18,565 bases of DNA from positions 1 through 18,565 of the forward strand of contig JALZUF010000074.1 of the NCBI GenBank assembly GCA_023301785.1, given 5' to 3'. The number at the start of each line of letters is the position of its first letter. Positions within the stretch are counted from its first letter, which is position 1. Made by a program: the position numbers and the translations under genes. This document shows positions 1 to 7,056 of the stretch, in pieces. The stretch comes from Alphaproteobacteria bacterium. Its GTDB lineage: Bacteria; Pseudomonadota; Alphaproteobacteria; Micavibrionales; Micavibrionaceae. The notes beneath the pieces are model-generated. The model had not been told where the DNA came from and ran no database searches. It saw only the letters and a program-made list of their open reading frames with translations.

Positions 1-186
1 AGGATTGCCATCTATCGATACAACCTTGTGATCGCCAAGCTGACTCTCAAGCTCTTCTGATGTGGCATTATCATAGTAATCACCACCCAGAACTTGCTCT
101 TCAGGCACAAGATCAGAGCCATCTCCGTACATTTCGTACGGCATTGGATCCACTTCCCACCATTCATGTGTGTAGTATTTTGACAT
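1..186 (-). CDS. Hypothetical acidic protein, N-terminal part (runs off left edge)
   Basis: An open frame of 62 codons begins with ATG at 186-184 and stays open to the window edge, so only the N-terminus is present. It starts MSKYYTHEWWEVDPMPYEMY and is rich in Asp, Glu, Tyr and Trp, with no signal peptide or membrane segment. I do not recognise a family. An AAGG sits only 3 nt before the ATG, closer than a normal ribosome binding site. A good promoter (TTGACA, 17-nt spacer, TAAAAA) ends 6 nt before the ATG, so the mRNA may be nearly leaderless. The gene lies 39 nt downstream of gpmA on the same strand but appears to have its own promoter. The start is well supported; the function is unknown. 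Confidence 0.65.
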   Translation of the reverse strand, partial: MSKYYTHEWWEVDPMPYEMYGDGSDLVPEEQVLGGDYYDNATSEELESQLGDHKVVSIDGNP

Positions 187-192
187 GTGCCT

Positions 193-221
193 TTTTTAAA
201 ACAAAGCAGAAATTATGTCAA
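193..221 (-). promoter_or_regulatory. Candidate sigma70 promoter for the left-edge gene
   Basis: On the minus strand a perfect TTGACA (221-216) is followed by a 17-nt spacer and TAAAAA (198-193, 4 of 6 consensus). The -10 element ends 6 nt before the ATG at 186, which would place the transcription start at or next to the start codon. Confidence 0.5.
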
Positions 222-225
222 TAAA

Positions 226-846
226 TTATTTAAGACTATAACGCTTCTTAATCTCACCATTATCCAGCTCAAAGACAACAGGAACACCCGTTTCCATCTC
301 TGCCGCATTAATACTCTCTGGTGTTTCAGCCCCAAGAATAATAAGCATGGCACGCAAACTATTACCATGCGCCGCTATCAGCACGTTCTTATTATTATCT
401 AACATAGGCTTAATATTGGCTTCATAATAAGGGCGCACACGTTTTTCTACGACATCCTGAAGACACTCTCCTCCTGGCGGCGGCGTGTCATAGGAGCGAC
501 GCCAAATATGAACCTGCTCATCACCGTACTTCTCACGCGTCTCATCTTTGTTTAATCCTGTCAGATCACCATAGTCACGCTCGCGCAGATCATCATGGTA
601 GATCATAGGCTCAATCAAATCCTCATACCCCGCTTCAGTCAAAGCTAACTTGGCTGTTTCATTCGCACGTTTCAACGTACTTGTGAAAACCTGATCAAAA
701 TCAATCCCTGCTTCTTTAAGCAGTTTTCCACCCTTGATAGCCTCCTCTACACCAACGTCCGTCAGTTCAACATCCTTAAAACCTGTAAAACGATTGGCAA
801 GATTCCACTCGGACTGCCCATGACGCATCAGAACAAGATAATTCAT
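226..846 (-). CDS. gpmA: 2,3-bisphosphoglycerate-dependent phosphoglycerate mutase
   Basis: Interconverts 3-phosphoglycerate and 2-phosphoglycerate in cytosolic glycolysis and gluconeogenesis through a phosphohistidine. The 206-residue protein begins MNYLVLMRHGQSEWN, where R8-H9-G10 is the catalytic histidine motif of the histidine phosphatase superfamily. R60, E89 (in LRERDYGDLTG) and the second histidine H160 (AAHGNSLRA) are all present. The ERDYGDLTGLNK and RRSYDTPPPGGE segments are specific to dPGMs rather than generic phosphatases. The length matches the short alphaproteobacterial form. A good AAAGGG lies 6 nt before the ATG. The gene follows the four-helix membrane protein gene by 21 nt on the same strand, so the two probably form an operon. 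The identification is firm. Confidence 0.95.
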   Translation of the reverse strand: MNYLVLMRHGQSEWNLANRFTGFKDVELTDVGVEEAIKGGKLLKEAGIDFDQVFTSTLKRANETAKLALTEAGYEDLIEPMIYHDDLRERDYGDLTGLNKDETREKYGDEQVHIWRRSYDTPPPGGECLQDVVEKRVRPYYEANIKPMLDNNKNVLIAAHGNSLRAMLIILGAETPESINAAEMETGVPVVFELDNGEIKKRYSLK

Positions 847-867
847 AATATACCCTTTAAAATTTGA

Positions 868-1326
868 TTATTTCTTAAACGTAGAACCTATATTTTTCAT
901 ACCATTAATCAAGCTATCTTTTGTAGCCGCTTGCGCAGAACGCCATAGGCTAAAGCCTGTCCAAAGCAACGCAAACTGAAAGATAGACAATAATGCTAGG
1001 ATAATATTGCCAACAGGCCCCATGTTAACGAGCAATGCGCCAAACACGATCCCCAAAGCAAAGAAGGCCAAGAATAGAATCACAAGAAATTTAAAGTGTG
1101 AAATATCCACTTCTGTGAACTTATCTTTAAATCCAACCCAACCGGTCACAACCATCAAAAGCCCAACCAGACCTAACAGACCAGTAATAAAGCTTCCAAA
1201 CAGTGCAACACCAATCAGCGCCATAATATTAGCCAGCACACCAAAACCCGACGAGATCAGGATCAAAATATAGCTTATCTTGATGAATTTGGTGCTTTCC
1301 ACACCTATTATTGTATTATCTCCCAT
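868..1326 (-). CDS. Small four-helix membrane protein, unknown function
   Basis: A 152-residue protein with four hydrophobic segments, at about residues 16-36, 38-64, 82-103 and 107-128, and a short charged C-terminal tail ending in KK. No family signature is recognised. I chose ATG at 1326 (MGDNTIIGVES) over an upstream in-frame ATG at 1401. The 1326 start has a clear AGGAAG about 7 nt before it, and the extra 25 residues of the longer form are basic and look like non-coding upstream DNA. The gene lies 21 nt upstream of gpmA and is probably co-transcribed with it. It is divergent from pnp, with 281 nt between the two starts. A role in stress or envelope physiology is possible, but nothing in the sequence shows it. 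Confidence 0.75.
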   Translation of the reverse strand: MGDNTIIGVESTKFIKISYILILISSGFGVLANIMALIGVALFGSFITGLLGLVGLLMVVTGWVGFKDKFTEVDISHFKFLVILFLAFFALGIVFGALLVNMGPVGNIILALLSIFQFALLWTGFSLWRSAQAATKDSLINGMKNIGSTFKK

Positions 1327-1375
1327 GTTCAACTTCCTATCTGTTCTTTTAAGGCGCTCAATTAATATTAAGCGT

Positions 1376-1404
1376 TTGACTTTATTGGGCAATAATGGCA
1401 TTAA
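1376..1404 (+). promoter_or_regulatory. Candidate pnp promoter with an inverted repeat in the spacer
   Basis: TTGACT (1376-1381, 5 of 6) is followed by a 17-nt spacer and CATTAA (1399-1404, only 3 of 6). The spacer contains a perfect 6-2-6 inverted repeat, TTATTG-GG-CAATAA (1382-1395), placed where a repressor dimer could block RNA polymerase. Transcription from here would give a leader of about 200 nt before pnp. The weak -10 keeps confidence low. Confidence 0.3.
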
Positions 1405-1460
1405 AAACTGCGCTTGAAAAGGGCGTCGAACTGTTTATCCCAATTGGTGTACGGTTGACT

Positions 1461-1600
1461 GTTAAAAGCTTTATCAGCCAAGAGCTTTCAACTGTCTATC
1501 GCAGACCAAACCTTAAATTTCTTCTATGTCCTTTTTGTGTGTATTGAAATCGCTGTTTTCCATTGGGGAAAATGGCTCTGAAAATACTATGAAAGGTATT
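1461..1600 (+). promoter_or_regulatory. Structured pnp leader with three hairpins
   Basis: Three potential stem-loops lie in the untranslated region before pnp. The first pairs 1461-1470 with 1483-1492 (10 positions, one mismatch, 12-nt loop). The second is a perfect TTTTCC/GGAAAA stem at 1556-1572. The third is a 5-bp AATAC/GTATT stem at 1583-1600 whose loop holds the GAAAG of the Shine-Dalgarno region. In E. coli, pnp is autoregulated through RNase III cleavage of a leader stem-loop and PNPase action on the product. A similar control here is inference. No rpsO lies upstream; the neighbour is a divergent membrane-protein gene. Confidence 0.35.
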
Positions 1601-1607
1601 AATAATT

Positions 1608-3743
1608 ATGTTTAACGTATTTAAAAAAGAAATTGAGTTTGCTGGTAAAAAGCTAACTCTAGAAACTGGTAAAATAGCTCGTCAGGCAGATAGCTGTGTG
1701 ATGGTAACTTTAGGCGGAACACAAGTACTTTGTGCGGTGACGGCCTCTAAATCAGTGCGCGAAGGACAAGACTTCTTCCCACTAACAGTTCATTACCAAG
1801 AAAAAGCATACGCTGCTGGTAAAATTCCAGGAGGCTTTTTCAAACGTGAAGCGCGCCCTTCTGAAAAAGAAACATTAACAGCGCGTCTTATTGACCGCCC
1901 TATCCGCCCACTATTCCCGAAAGGCTTCCTAAACGAAGTTCTTGTGATGTGTACTGTTGTTGCACACGACATGGAAAATGACCCAGACATGGTTGCGATG
2001 ATCGGTGTATCTGCCGCTCTTACAATGTCAGGCATCCCATTCATGGGGCCAATTGGTGCGGCACGCGTTGGTTATAAAGACGGTGAATACCTTCTAAACC
2101 CAACATTGCAAGAAATGGAAGGCTCTGAGCTTGACCTTGTTGCTGCCGGTACTAAAGAAGGCGTGCTGATGGTTGAATCAGAAGCATCTGAGCTTTCTGA
2201 AGAAATCATGCTTGGTGCGGTTATGCACGCATGGAACGGTTTCCAACCTGTTATTGATGCAATCATTGAGCTTGCAGAGATGGGTGCAAAAGAAATGTGG
2301 GATATGCCAGAAGCAGATCCTAAAGTTGAAAAACTTGAAAAAGACCTTAAAGCAAAATATGAAAAAGACGTTGCAAAGGCTTATTCTAACACAGATAAAA
2401 TGGAGCGTTACGCTGCAAAAGATGCTGTTAAAGCCGAAGCTGTTGAAGCATTCTTAAGTGACGACATCACAAAAGAAATGATTGGCGGCGCGTTTAAACA
2501 ACTTGAAGCCGACGTTGTTCGTGGAAGCATTATCAAAACGGGTAACCGTATTGATGGTCGTGACACAAAAACAGTGCGTCAAATCGTTGCTGAAGTTGGT
2601 ATCTTACCACGCGCACACGGTTCTGCCTTGTTCACACGTGGTGAGACACAAGCATTGGTTGTTACAACATTAGGAACTGGCCAAGATGAGCAAATCATTG
2701 ACGCCCTTGAAGGCGAAAGCCGTTCACGCTTCCTACTACACTATAACTTCCCTCCATATTCTGTTGGTGAAGCTGGTCGTGTAGGTCCTCCTGGACGTCG
2801 TGAAATTGGTCATGGTAAATTGGCTTGGAGAGCGCTTAACCCGCTTCTTCCTGCTGCTGAAGACTTCCCATACACAATGCGTAACGTATCAGAGATCACT
2901 GAATCTAACGGATCGTCTTCTATGGCTTCTGTTTGTGGTTCATCTCTTGCGATGATGGATGCTGGTGTTCCTTTGAAACGTCCAGTTGCTGGTATCGCAA
3001 TGGGTTTGATCAAAGAAGACAAAGACTTTGCCGTTCTTTCTGACATCTTAGGTGATGAAGATCACTTGGGTGACATGGACTTTAAAGTTGCTGGTACTTC
3101 TGATGGTATTACGTCTCTTCAAATGGACATCAAAATCACATCAATCAACGAAGACATTATGAAGATCGCTTTGGAACAAGCCAAAGATGGCCGTATCTTC
3201 ATCCTAGAAGAAATGAACAAAGCGATTGCCGAGGCACGTGGTGAAACATCATCACACGCCCCACAAATTGTGTCTATGAAAGTGCCAGTTGATAAAATCC
3301 GTGATGTTATCGGTACAGGCGGTAAAGTTATCCGCGGTATTACTGAAGAAACAGGCGCTAAAGTTGATATTGATGATGATGGTTCAATCAAAGTATCTGC
3401 TGTTAATCAAGAAAGCATCGATCAAGCTGTTAAGATCATCCAAGGCATCACAGAAGAGCCTGAAGTTGGTAAAGTTTATGACGGTAAAGTTGTGAAATGT
3501 GTTGATTTCGGCGCATTCGTAAACTTCATGGGCGCAAAAGACGGCCTAGTTCACATCTCTGAACTTGCTGATGAACGTGTTGCAAACACAACAGACATCA
3601 TCAACGAAGGCGATACAGTGAAGGTTCTATGCATCGGTATGGATGATCGCGGTAAAGTGAAGCTTTCAATGAAACGTGTTGACCAAGAAACTGGTGAGCC
3701 ACGTGAAGCGAAAAAACGTGAGAAAAAAGAAGACGCGGCTTAA
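1608..3743 (+). CDS. pnp: Polyribonucleotide nucleotidyltransferase (PNPase)
   Basis: Phosphorolytic 3'-5' exoribonuclease that degrades RNA to nucleoside diphosphates and can add tails; it is the core of many degradosomes. The 711-residue protein has the full family layout: first RNase PH-like domain (about 10-140), helical linker (about 240-320), catalytic second RNase PH-like domain (about 325-540), KH domain (about 555-615) with GTGG at 569-572, and an S1 domain (about 620-692). The active-site block GDEDHLGDMDFKVAG is intact; D485, D491 and K493 correspond to the E. coli catalytic residues D486, D492 and K494. The arginine-rich FKREARPSEKETLTARLIDR block of the first domain is also present. 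The protein ends in a short charged tail. A GAAAGG lies 11 nt before the ATG. A strong terminator follows, so pnp is probably monocistronic. Confidence 0.98.
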   Translation: MFNVFKKEIEFAGKKLTLETGKIARQADSCVMVTLGGTQVLCAVTASKSVREGQDFFPLTVHYQEKAYAAGKIPGGFFKREARPSEKETLTARLIDRPIRPLFPKGFLNEVLVMCTVVAHDMENDPDMVAMIGVSAALTMSGIPFMGPIGAARVGYKDGEYLLNPTLQEMEGSELDLVAAGTKEGVLMVESEASELSEEIMLGAVMHAWNGFQPVIDAIIELAEMGAKEMWDMPEADPKVEKLEKDLKAKYEKDVAKAYSNTDKMERYAAKDAVKAEAVEAFLSDDITKEMIGGAFKQLEADVVRGSIIKTGNRIDGRDTKTVRQIVAEVGILPRAHGSALFTRGETQALVVTTLGTGQDEQIIDALEGESRSRFLLHYNFPPYSVGEAGRVGPPGRREIGHGKLAWRALNPLLPAAEDFPYTMRNVSEITESNGSSSMASVCGSSLAMMDAGVPLKRPVAGIAMGLIKEDKDFAVLSDILGDEDHLGDMDFKVAGTSDGITSLQMDIKITSINEDIMKIALEQAKDGRIFILEEMNKAIAEARGETSSHAPQIVSMKVPVDKIRDVIGTGGKVIRGITEETGAKVDIDDDGSIKVSAVNQESIDQAVKIIQGITEEPEVGKVYDGKVVKCVDFGAFVNFMGAKDGLVHISELADERVANTTDIINEGDTVKVLCIGMDDRGKVKLSMKRVDQETGEPREAKKREKKEDAA

Positions 3744-3773
3744 TCCAAGCCTCCTCTTTTTAACAAGAACAAT

Positions 3774-3808
3774 AAAACCCGCCCTATCTTAGTGGCGGGT
3801 TTTTCTTT
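3774..3808 (+). terminator. Rho-independent terminator of pnp
   Basis: A perfect 10-bp stem, AAAACCCGCC (3774-3783) with GGCGGGTTTT (3794-3803), encloses a 10-nt loop and runs into a T-rich tract. It lies 30 nt after the pnp stop codon. Confidence 0.9.
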
Positions 3809-3819
3809 ATCATTACCTA

Positions 3820-4707
3820 ATGAAAATCGACAGTAACAAACTTGGCATTATACTCGCGCTCGCCTCTTATGCCACTTTCGTTATCGGCGACAGCTTCGCA
3901 AAATATTTAGGTATCGAATACTCAATCTTTCACATTGCCTTTTATTGTAAATTTTTTGCGGCCTGCCTGTTCATTCTCTATATGCTGGCTAAACGTCAAA
4001 AGTTTGTGACGCACTTCCCAAAGCTTCAATTGTATCGAAGCATCGCCCTGACCCTGAATTCCCTCTGTATATATTACGCTTATAAACAGCTGACACTTGC
4101 GGATGTCGCATTACTATTTTACCTCAGCCCCTTCATCATCGCTATATTGTCCCACTTTGTCTTGAAAGAACCCGTAGGAAAACACAGAATTTTAAGCATT
4201 GTTATGGGATTTCTAGGTGTCCTCATAATCATACGTCCAGGTATGATTGAAGTAAGCCCTGCGACACTTGCGATCTTATTTGCCGTTGTCGCTTACTGCT
4301 ACTCTGGAATATTAGCGCGTAAAATGGGTAAAACAGAACCCTCTATAAACTTTGGCTTACTTCCTACAATCATGACAGCTTTATGCGCCGCACCATTTAT
4401 TATGACGTCACCGCAAATACCACCTCTGTCCGATATGGCGATTATGGCCGCAGGTGGAACATTTGGCTCAATTGCCATTCTTTTAATCTCAATGGCTTAT
4501 GTACGAACACATGCCGTAACAGTTAGCCTCCTCGCCTACACAGATTTATTTTGGGCATTACTGATTGGCTACTTAGTATTTGGTGATGTCACAAATGATC
4601 CCATGACCTACCTGGGCGGCACAATAATAATCATTAGCGGCATATACCTGATTTATAGAGAAAACATGGTTTCAAGAGCATCAAAAAAGATATTGCATAA
4701 CAAATAA
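3820..4707 (+). CDS. EamA/DMT-family membrane transporter
   Basis: Inner-membrane carrier of the drug/metabolite transporter superfamily. The 295-residue protein has about ten hydrophobic helices arranged as two EamA repeats, with the second repeat starting near residue 145. The conserved end of the first repeat (GFLGVLIIIRPG, near residues 128-140) and the AYKQLTLADVALLFYLSPF segment in helices 3-4 are typical. The substrate cannot be read from the sequence; DMT members export amino acids, nucleosides or metabolites. The ATG lies just 12 nt past the pnp terminator stem-loop's T-tract start and has no Shine-Dalgarno sequence. A TATCAT hexamer at 3808-3813 ends 6 nt before the ATG and could be a -10 for a leaderless transcript, although no convincing -35 is present. 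Confidence 0.9.
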   Translation: MKIDSNKLGIILALASYATFVIGDSFAKYLGIEYSIFHIAFYCKFFAACLFILYMLAKRQKFVTHFPKLQLYRSIALTLNSLCIYYAYKQLTLADVALLFYLSPFIIAILSHFVLKEPVGKHRILSIVMGFLGVLIIIRPGMIEVSPATLAILFAVVAYCYSGILARKMGKTEPSINFGLLPTIMTALCAAPFIMTSPQIPPLSDMAIMAAGGTFGSIAILLISMAYVRTHAVTVSLLAYTDLFWALLIGYLVFGDVTNDPMTYLGGTIIIISGIYLIYRENMVSRASKKILHNK

Positions 4708-4720
4708 ATTTAAGTATTAT
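4693..4720 (+). promoter_or_regulatory. Candidate promoter giving a leaderless transcript
   Basis: TTGCAT (4693-4698), a 16-nt spacer and TATTAT (4715-4720, 5 of 6) precede ATG at 4728 by exactly 7 nt. The same arrangement, TTGCAT-17-TATTAT-7-ATG, occurs before the gene at 15435. The -35 is poor by E. coli standards. Confidence 0.4.
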
Positions 4721-4727
4721 GCAAATT

Positions 4728-5246
4728 ATGCCAGCTTCAAAAATAATACAACTCGCCGCCAAATTTCTCTCCTCTGCTCAAAGAAAAGTGCATAGAGAAG
4801 AAGCACGCGACTTTGTAAAGCAACTGGAAACTAATGTTTGGGGTGTTGATGCCTTTCTCGAAATGCCTCAACGCGCAATTTATTACGGAGCTTATGCGGC
4901 AAAGAAAAGTCCTGAAATATATTTAGAATTTAGATTTTCTATTCCAAACGTAGATGACAGAGAACAACACGTATACCTTCGCAGAAGCGAAATGGAAAGT
5001 TTTTTAAAAAACAAAGACGAAAACGAAGTCGGTCAAGAAATTGAAAGCATCATGAAAATTGATTGGGGTGATGCAGATGCAATATCTCACGCCTTAGATC
5101 AATCAGAAAGCTCCGCGCGCGGGCACAATCTACACCTTTTAACAAACGCTTATGCTTCAACATACCTCATTAGTGAAAGCCACAAACGTAACTTTTTTAA
5201 TACGCTGTCTTCTGCAAGAAACCGCAATAGGTCAAACTCGGCTTAA
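4728..5246 (+). CDS. Hypothetical protein, 172 residues
   Basis: I do not recognise this protein. It is soluble, with no signal peptide or membrane span. The N-terminal third is helical and basic (about residues 1-40). A central segment with alternating hydrophobic and charged residues (about 60-90, including IYLEFRFSIP) is likely beta strand. The C-terminus is rich in Ser, Arg and Asn. Two in-frame ATGs are possible, at 4719 and 4728. Neither has a ribosome binding site, but the 4719 ATG overlaps a TATTAT -10-like hexamer that sits 7 nt before the 4728 ATG, so I chose 4728. The stop codon overlaps the stop of the convergent SET-domain gene by three bases (shared TTAA). Codon use is A/T-rich. 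Confidence 0.65.
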   Translation: MPASKIIQLAAKFLSSAQRKVHREEARDFVKQLETNVWGVDAFLEMPQRAIYYGAYAAKKSPEIYLEFRFSIPNVDDREQHVYLRRSEMESFLKNKDENEVGQEIESIMKIDWGDADAISHALDQSESSARGHNLHLLTNAYASTYLISESHKRNFFNTLSSARNRNRSNSA

Positions 5247-5668
5247 TCTTCATCAAACCAAATTTCGCAAGAATAATCCCACGTCAATTCTTCCCCAGCC
5301 TTAATATCACGTAACGCAAATGATGTAATCGTCATCTCTGCATGATCATTCTCCAACCGTAATGTTGGCTTACTGCTATGATTATACAACATGATGTACC
5401 CAAGCGGCATACAATGCTCCTGCCCCTCTTCATCAGGGTCCCAATCAAGCAAATAACCATCGGGTGCACCGCCATCATCTGGCACATCATCCTTTGCCAC
5501 AACAATAACAGGTGCCGCTTCAATCATTTCTCCTTCAGCAATATCGTGCACAGCAAACACACCGCGCCCTCGCTCATCACCGGTTTCACGCCAGCCAATC
5601 TTCGATCCATTTTGCCCATAAACCTTACGAGGTGTTTCAGTCTTTTCTTCCATTGCTAGGTCACTCAA
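5243..5668 (-). CDS. Small SET-domain protein (putative lysine methyltransferase)
   Basis: A 141-residue protein made almost entirely of a SET domain, the S-adenosylmethionine-dependent protein-lysine methyltransferase fold. The N-terminal GRGVFA motif (34-39) with the following AEGEMIE strand, the central YNHS motif (95-98) and the C-terminal EELTWDY motif (126-132) are the hallmark SET elements and are in the right order. The Tyr of TWDY is the usual catalytic tyrosine. The protein is strongly acidic and has no pre-SET or post-SET cysteine clusters. The start is probably TTG at 5668: AAAGGA lies about 8-9 nt upstream, whereas the first in-frame ATG (residue 6, at 5653) is too far from it. 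The substrate is unknown; candidates would be ribosomal or other cytosolic proteins. Confidence 0.8.
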   Translation of the reverse strand: MSDLAMEEKTETPRKVYGQNGSKIGWRETGDERGRGVFAVHDIAEGEMIEAAPVIVVAKDDVPDDGGAPDGYLLDWDPDEEGQEHCMPLGYIMLYNHSSKPTLRLENDHAEMTITSFALRDIKAGEELTWDYSCEIWFDED

Positions 5669-5748
5669 CGCATTGTTCCTTTAACTCTTATTCTTTGCAT
5701 GTTATGACAGAATTATAATTAATTTTCATCAAAAAAATAGAGACGGTT

Positions 5749-6261
5749 ATGGGTAGAGAACATTTTGCCAAAGAGATATTTGAAGAAATTCGTGACCGTC
5801 CATATCGTGGCGCAATATATCCAAACACCGCGTGGAATTGTTACTTTAAAGGCATTGAATTAATTGGACGATTAGCCACACTTGGTTACTTGATGCGCGC
5901 TCGTATTGGTGAAATACATTGGGAAGATACTCCATTGCCTCCTAACATCATTGCCCTTAAACCAAAAGATTCGTTAGACACACATTACTACCCTGAAATA
6001 TGGATGAATGATGAATGGAAAATCTTAGACCCTTCTTGGAATAAATCGTTCGCAGAAAAATATAACCTACCCTTTTCTGAATTTGGAAAAGATAACGAAA
6101 GTTGCTTTAAAATCATAAAGCTTTATAACGAAACAGAGCAGGCTTCGTATATCGAAACATGGCTAAAGAAAGTAGATTCAAAAATTGTTGATGAAAGAAC
6201 AGACTATACTCTTTTTATCAATGCAATGAACAAATGGTTAAACGACGTTAATCCGGAATAA
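5749..6261 (+). CDS. Transglutaminase-like / papain-fold protein
   Basis: A 170-residue protein that fits the transglutaminase-like core. A cysteine at the start of a helix (C31, in AWNCYFKGIELIGRLATLGY) is followed by an R-A-R-I strand. Next come a histidine (H79, THYYPEIW) and an aspartate (D94, WKILDPSW). This C-H-D order and the lDPsW ending are typical of bacterial transglutaminase/protease domains. There is no signal peptide, so it should be cytosolic. GAGACGG lies just before the ATG as a ribosome binding site. A TATAAT at 5714-5719 is a possible -10, giving a leader of about 23 nt. The stop is 5 nt before the GDPD gene, so the two are likely co-transcribed. The substrate is unknown, and the family call rests on motif order only. 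Confidence 0.65.
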   Translation: MGREHFAKEIFEEIRDRPYRGAIYPNTAWNCYFKGIELIGRLATLGYLMRARIGEIHWEDTPLPPNIIALKPKDSLDTHYYPEIWMNDEWKILDPSWNKSFAEKYNLPFSEFGKDNESCFKIIKLYNETEQASYIETWLKKVDSKIVDERTDYTLFINAMNKWLNDVNPE

Positions 6262-6266
6262 AAACA

Positions 6267-7028
6267 ATGAGCTTAAAATTACCACAAGTTATTGGTCACC
6301 GCGGTGCCGCCGCCTACGCCCCAGAAAATACAATCGAAGGAATCCATACCGCCGCAGACATGGATATTGATTGGGTTGAACTCGATGTGAAACTTACCCA
6401 AGACGGCATCCCTATTCTCTTCCATGACGAAGAACTAAGCCGCACAACAAATGGTTCTGGTTTAGTAAAAGAAACAACATACGAAGACATCAAACAACTC
6501 GAAACAGGTAGCTGGTTCGGTGAGAGCTTCATCGGCATCAAAATCCCAACATTGGAAGAAGCCATCGAAGCCTTAATAGAGCGCAACCTTGGATTAAACT
6601 TAGAAATAAAAGCATGCCCTGGCCGTGAAAAAGAAACCGCCGAAATGGCTTTAGATATTCTTTCGCAATATTGGGACGACCATAACCGGCTTCTTATCTC
6701 ATCGTTCGATCCCGTAAGCCTTGAGGCCGCGCAACACGTTGCCACTGATTGGTCACGCGGATTACTTCTCGCCGCAGAAGGTGAAAGCCAAGAAATTAAT
6801 GAAAATTGGAAAGATTTAGCCGACCATCTTGATGTAAAAACCATTAACTTGGGCACACAGATAGCCTCAAAAGATGTCGTCAATGAAGTGTTAGATTTAG
6901 ACTACACACCACTTGTTTACACCGTGAATGATCCCACTGAGGCGCGCGAGTATCAAAATTGGGGTGTAAAGTCCCTATTCTCTGATGAACCAGACATCAT
7001 TCTCGAGAATTTACTCTCTCTACATTAA
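6267..7028 (+). CDS. Glycerophosphodiester phosphodiesterase
   Basis: Hydrolyses glycerophosphodiesters, the deacylation products of phospholipids, to sn-glycerol 3-phosphate and an alcohol. The 253-residue protein carries the GDPD TIM-barrel signatures: IGHRG (H11, R12), PENT (19-22), the metal-binding ELD (E38, D40) and the FHDE motif with general-acid H53, followed by the RTTNGSG segment. The C-terminal strands are also present (LLISSFDP and VYTVNDPTEA, then FSDEPD). There is no signal peptide, so this resembles the cytosolic UgpQ type rather than periplasmic GlpQ. It starts 5 nt after the upstream stop codon and probably shares its mRNA. The next gene is convergent. The family is certain; the exact headgroup preference is not. 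Confidence 0.93.
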   Translation: MSLKLPQVIGHRGAAAYAPENTIEGIHTAADMDIDWVELDVKLTQDGIPILFHDEELSRTTNGSGLVKETTYEDIKQLETGSWFGESFIGIKIPTLEEAIEALIERNLGLNLEIKACPGREKETAEMALDILSQYWDDHNRLLISSFDPVSLEAAQHVATDWSRGLLLAAEGESQEINENWKDLADHLDVKTINLGTQIASKDVVNEVLDLDYTPLVYTVNDPTEAREYQNWGVKSLFSDEPDIILENLLSLH

Positions 7029-7056
7029 AAATTTTTGAAAATTATATAGCTAACCT

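Noticed and set aside
1395..1547. A 50-codon plus-strand ORF in the pnp leader (MALKTALEKG...)
   Set aside because: It has no ribosome binding site and an unremarkable composition, and it overlaps the candidate leader structures. It is most likely chance.
1793..3391. Several minus-strand and frame-shifted ORFs inside pnp
   Set aside because: pnp is a complete, conserved gene; these are shadow frames with no starts supported by ribosome binding sites.
5695..5719. TTGCAT followed by TATAAT before the gene at 5749
   Set aside because: The spacer is only 13 nt, too short for a sigma70 promoter; only the TATAAT was kept, as a possible -10.
7029..7056. Possible terminator between the convergent GDPD and hydrolase genes
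   Set aside because: The A/T repeats there give no GC-containing stem, so no intrinsic terminator can be claimed.
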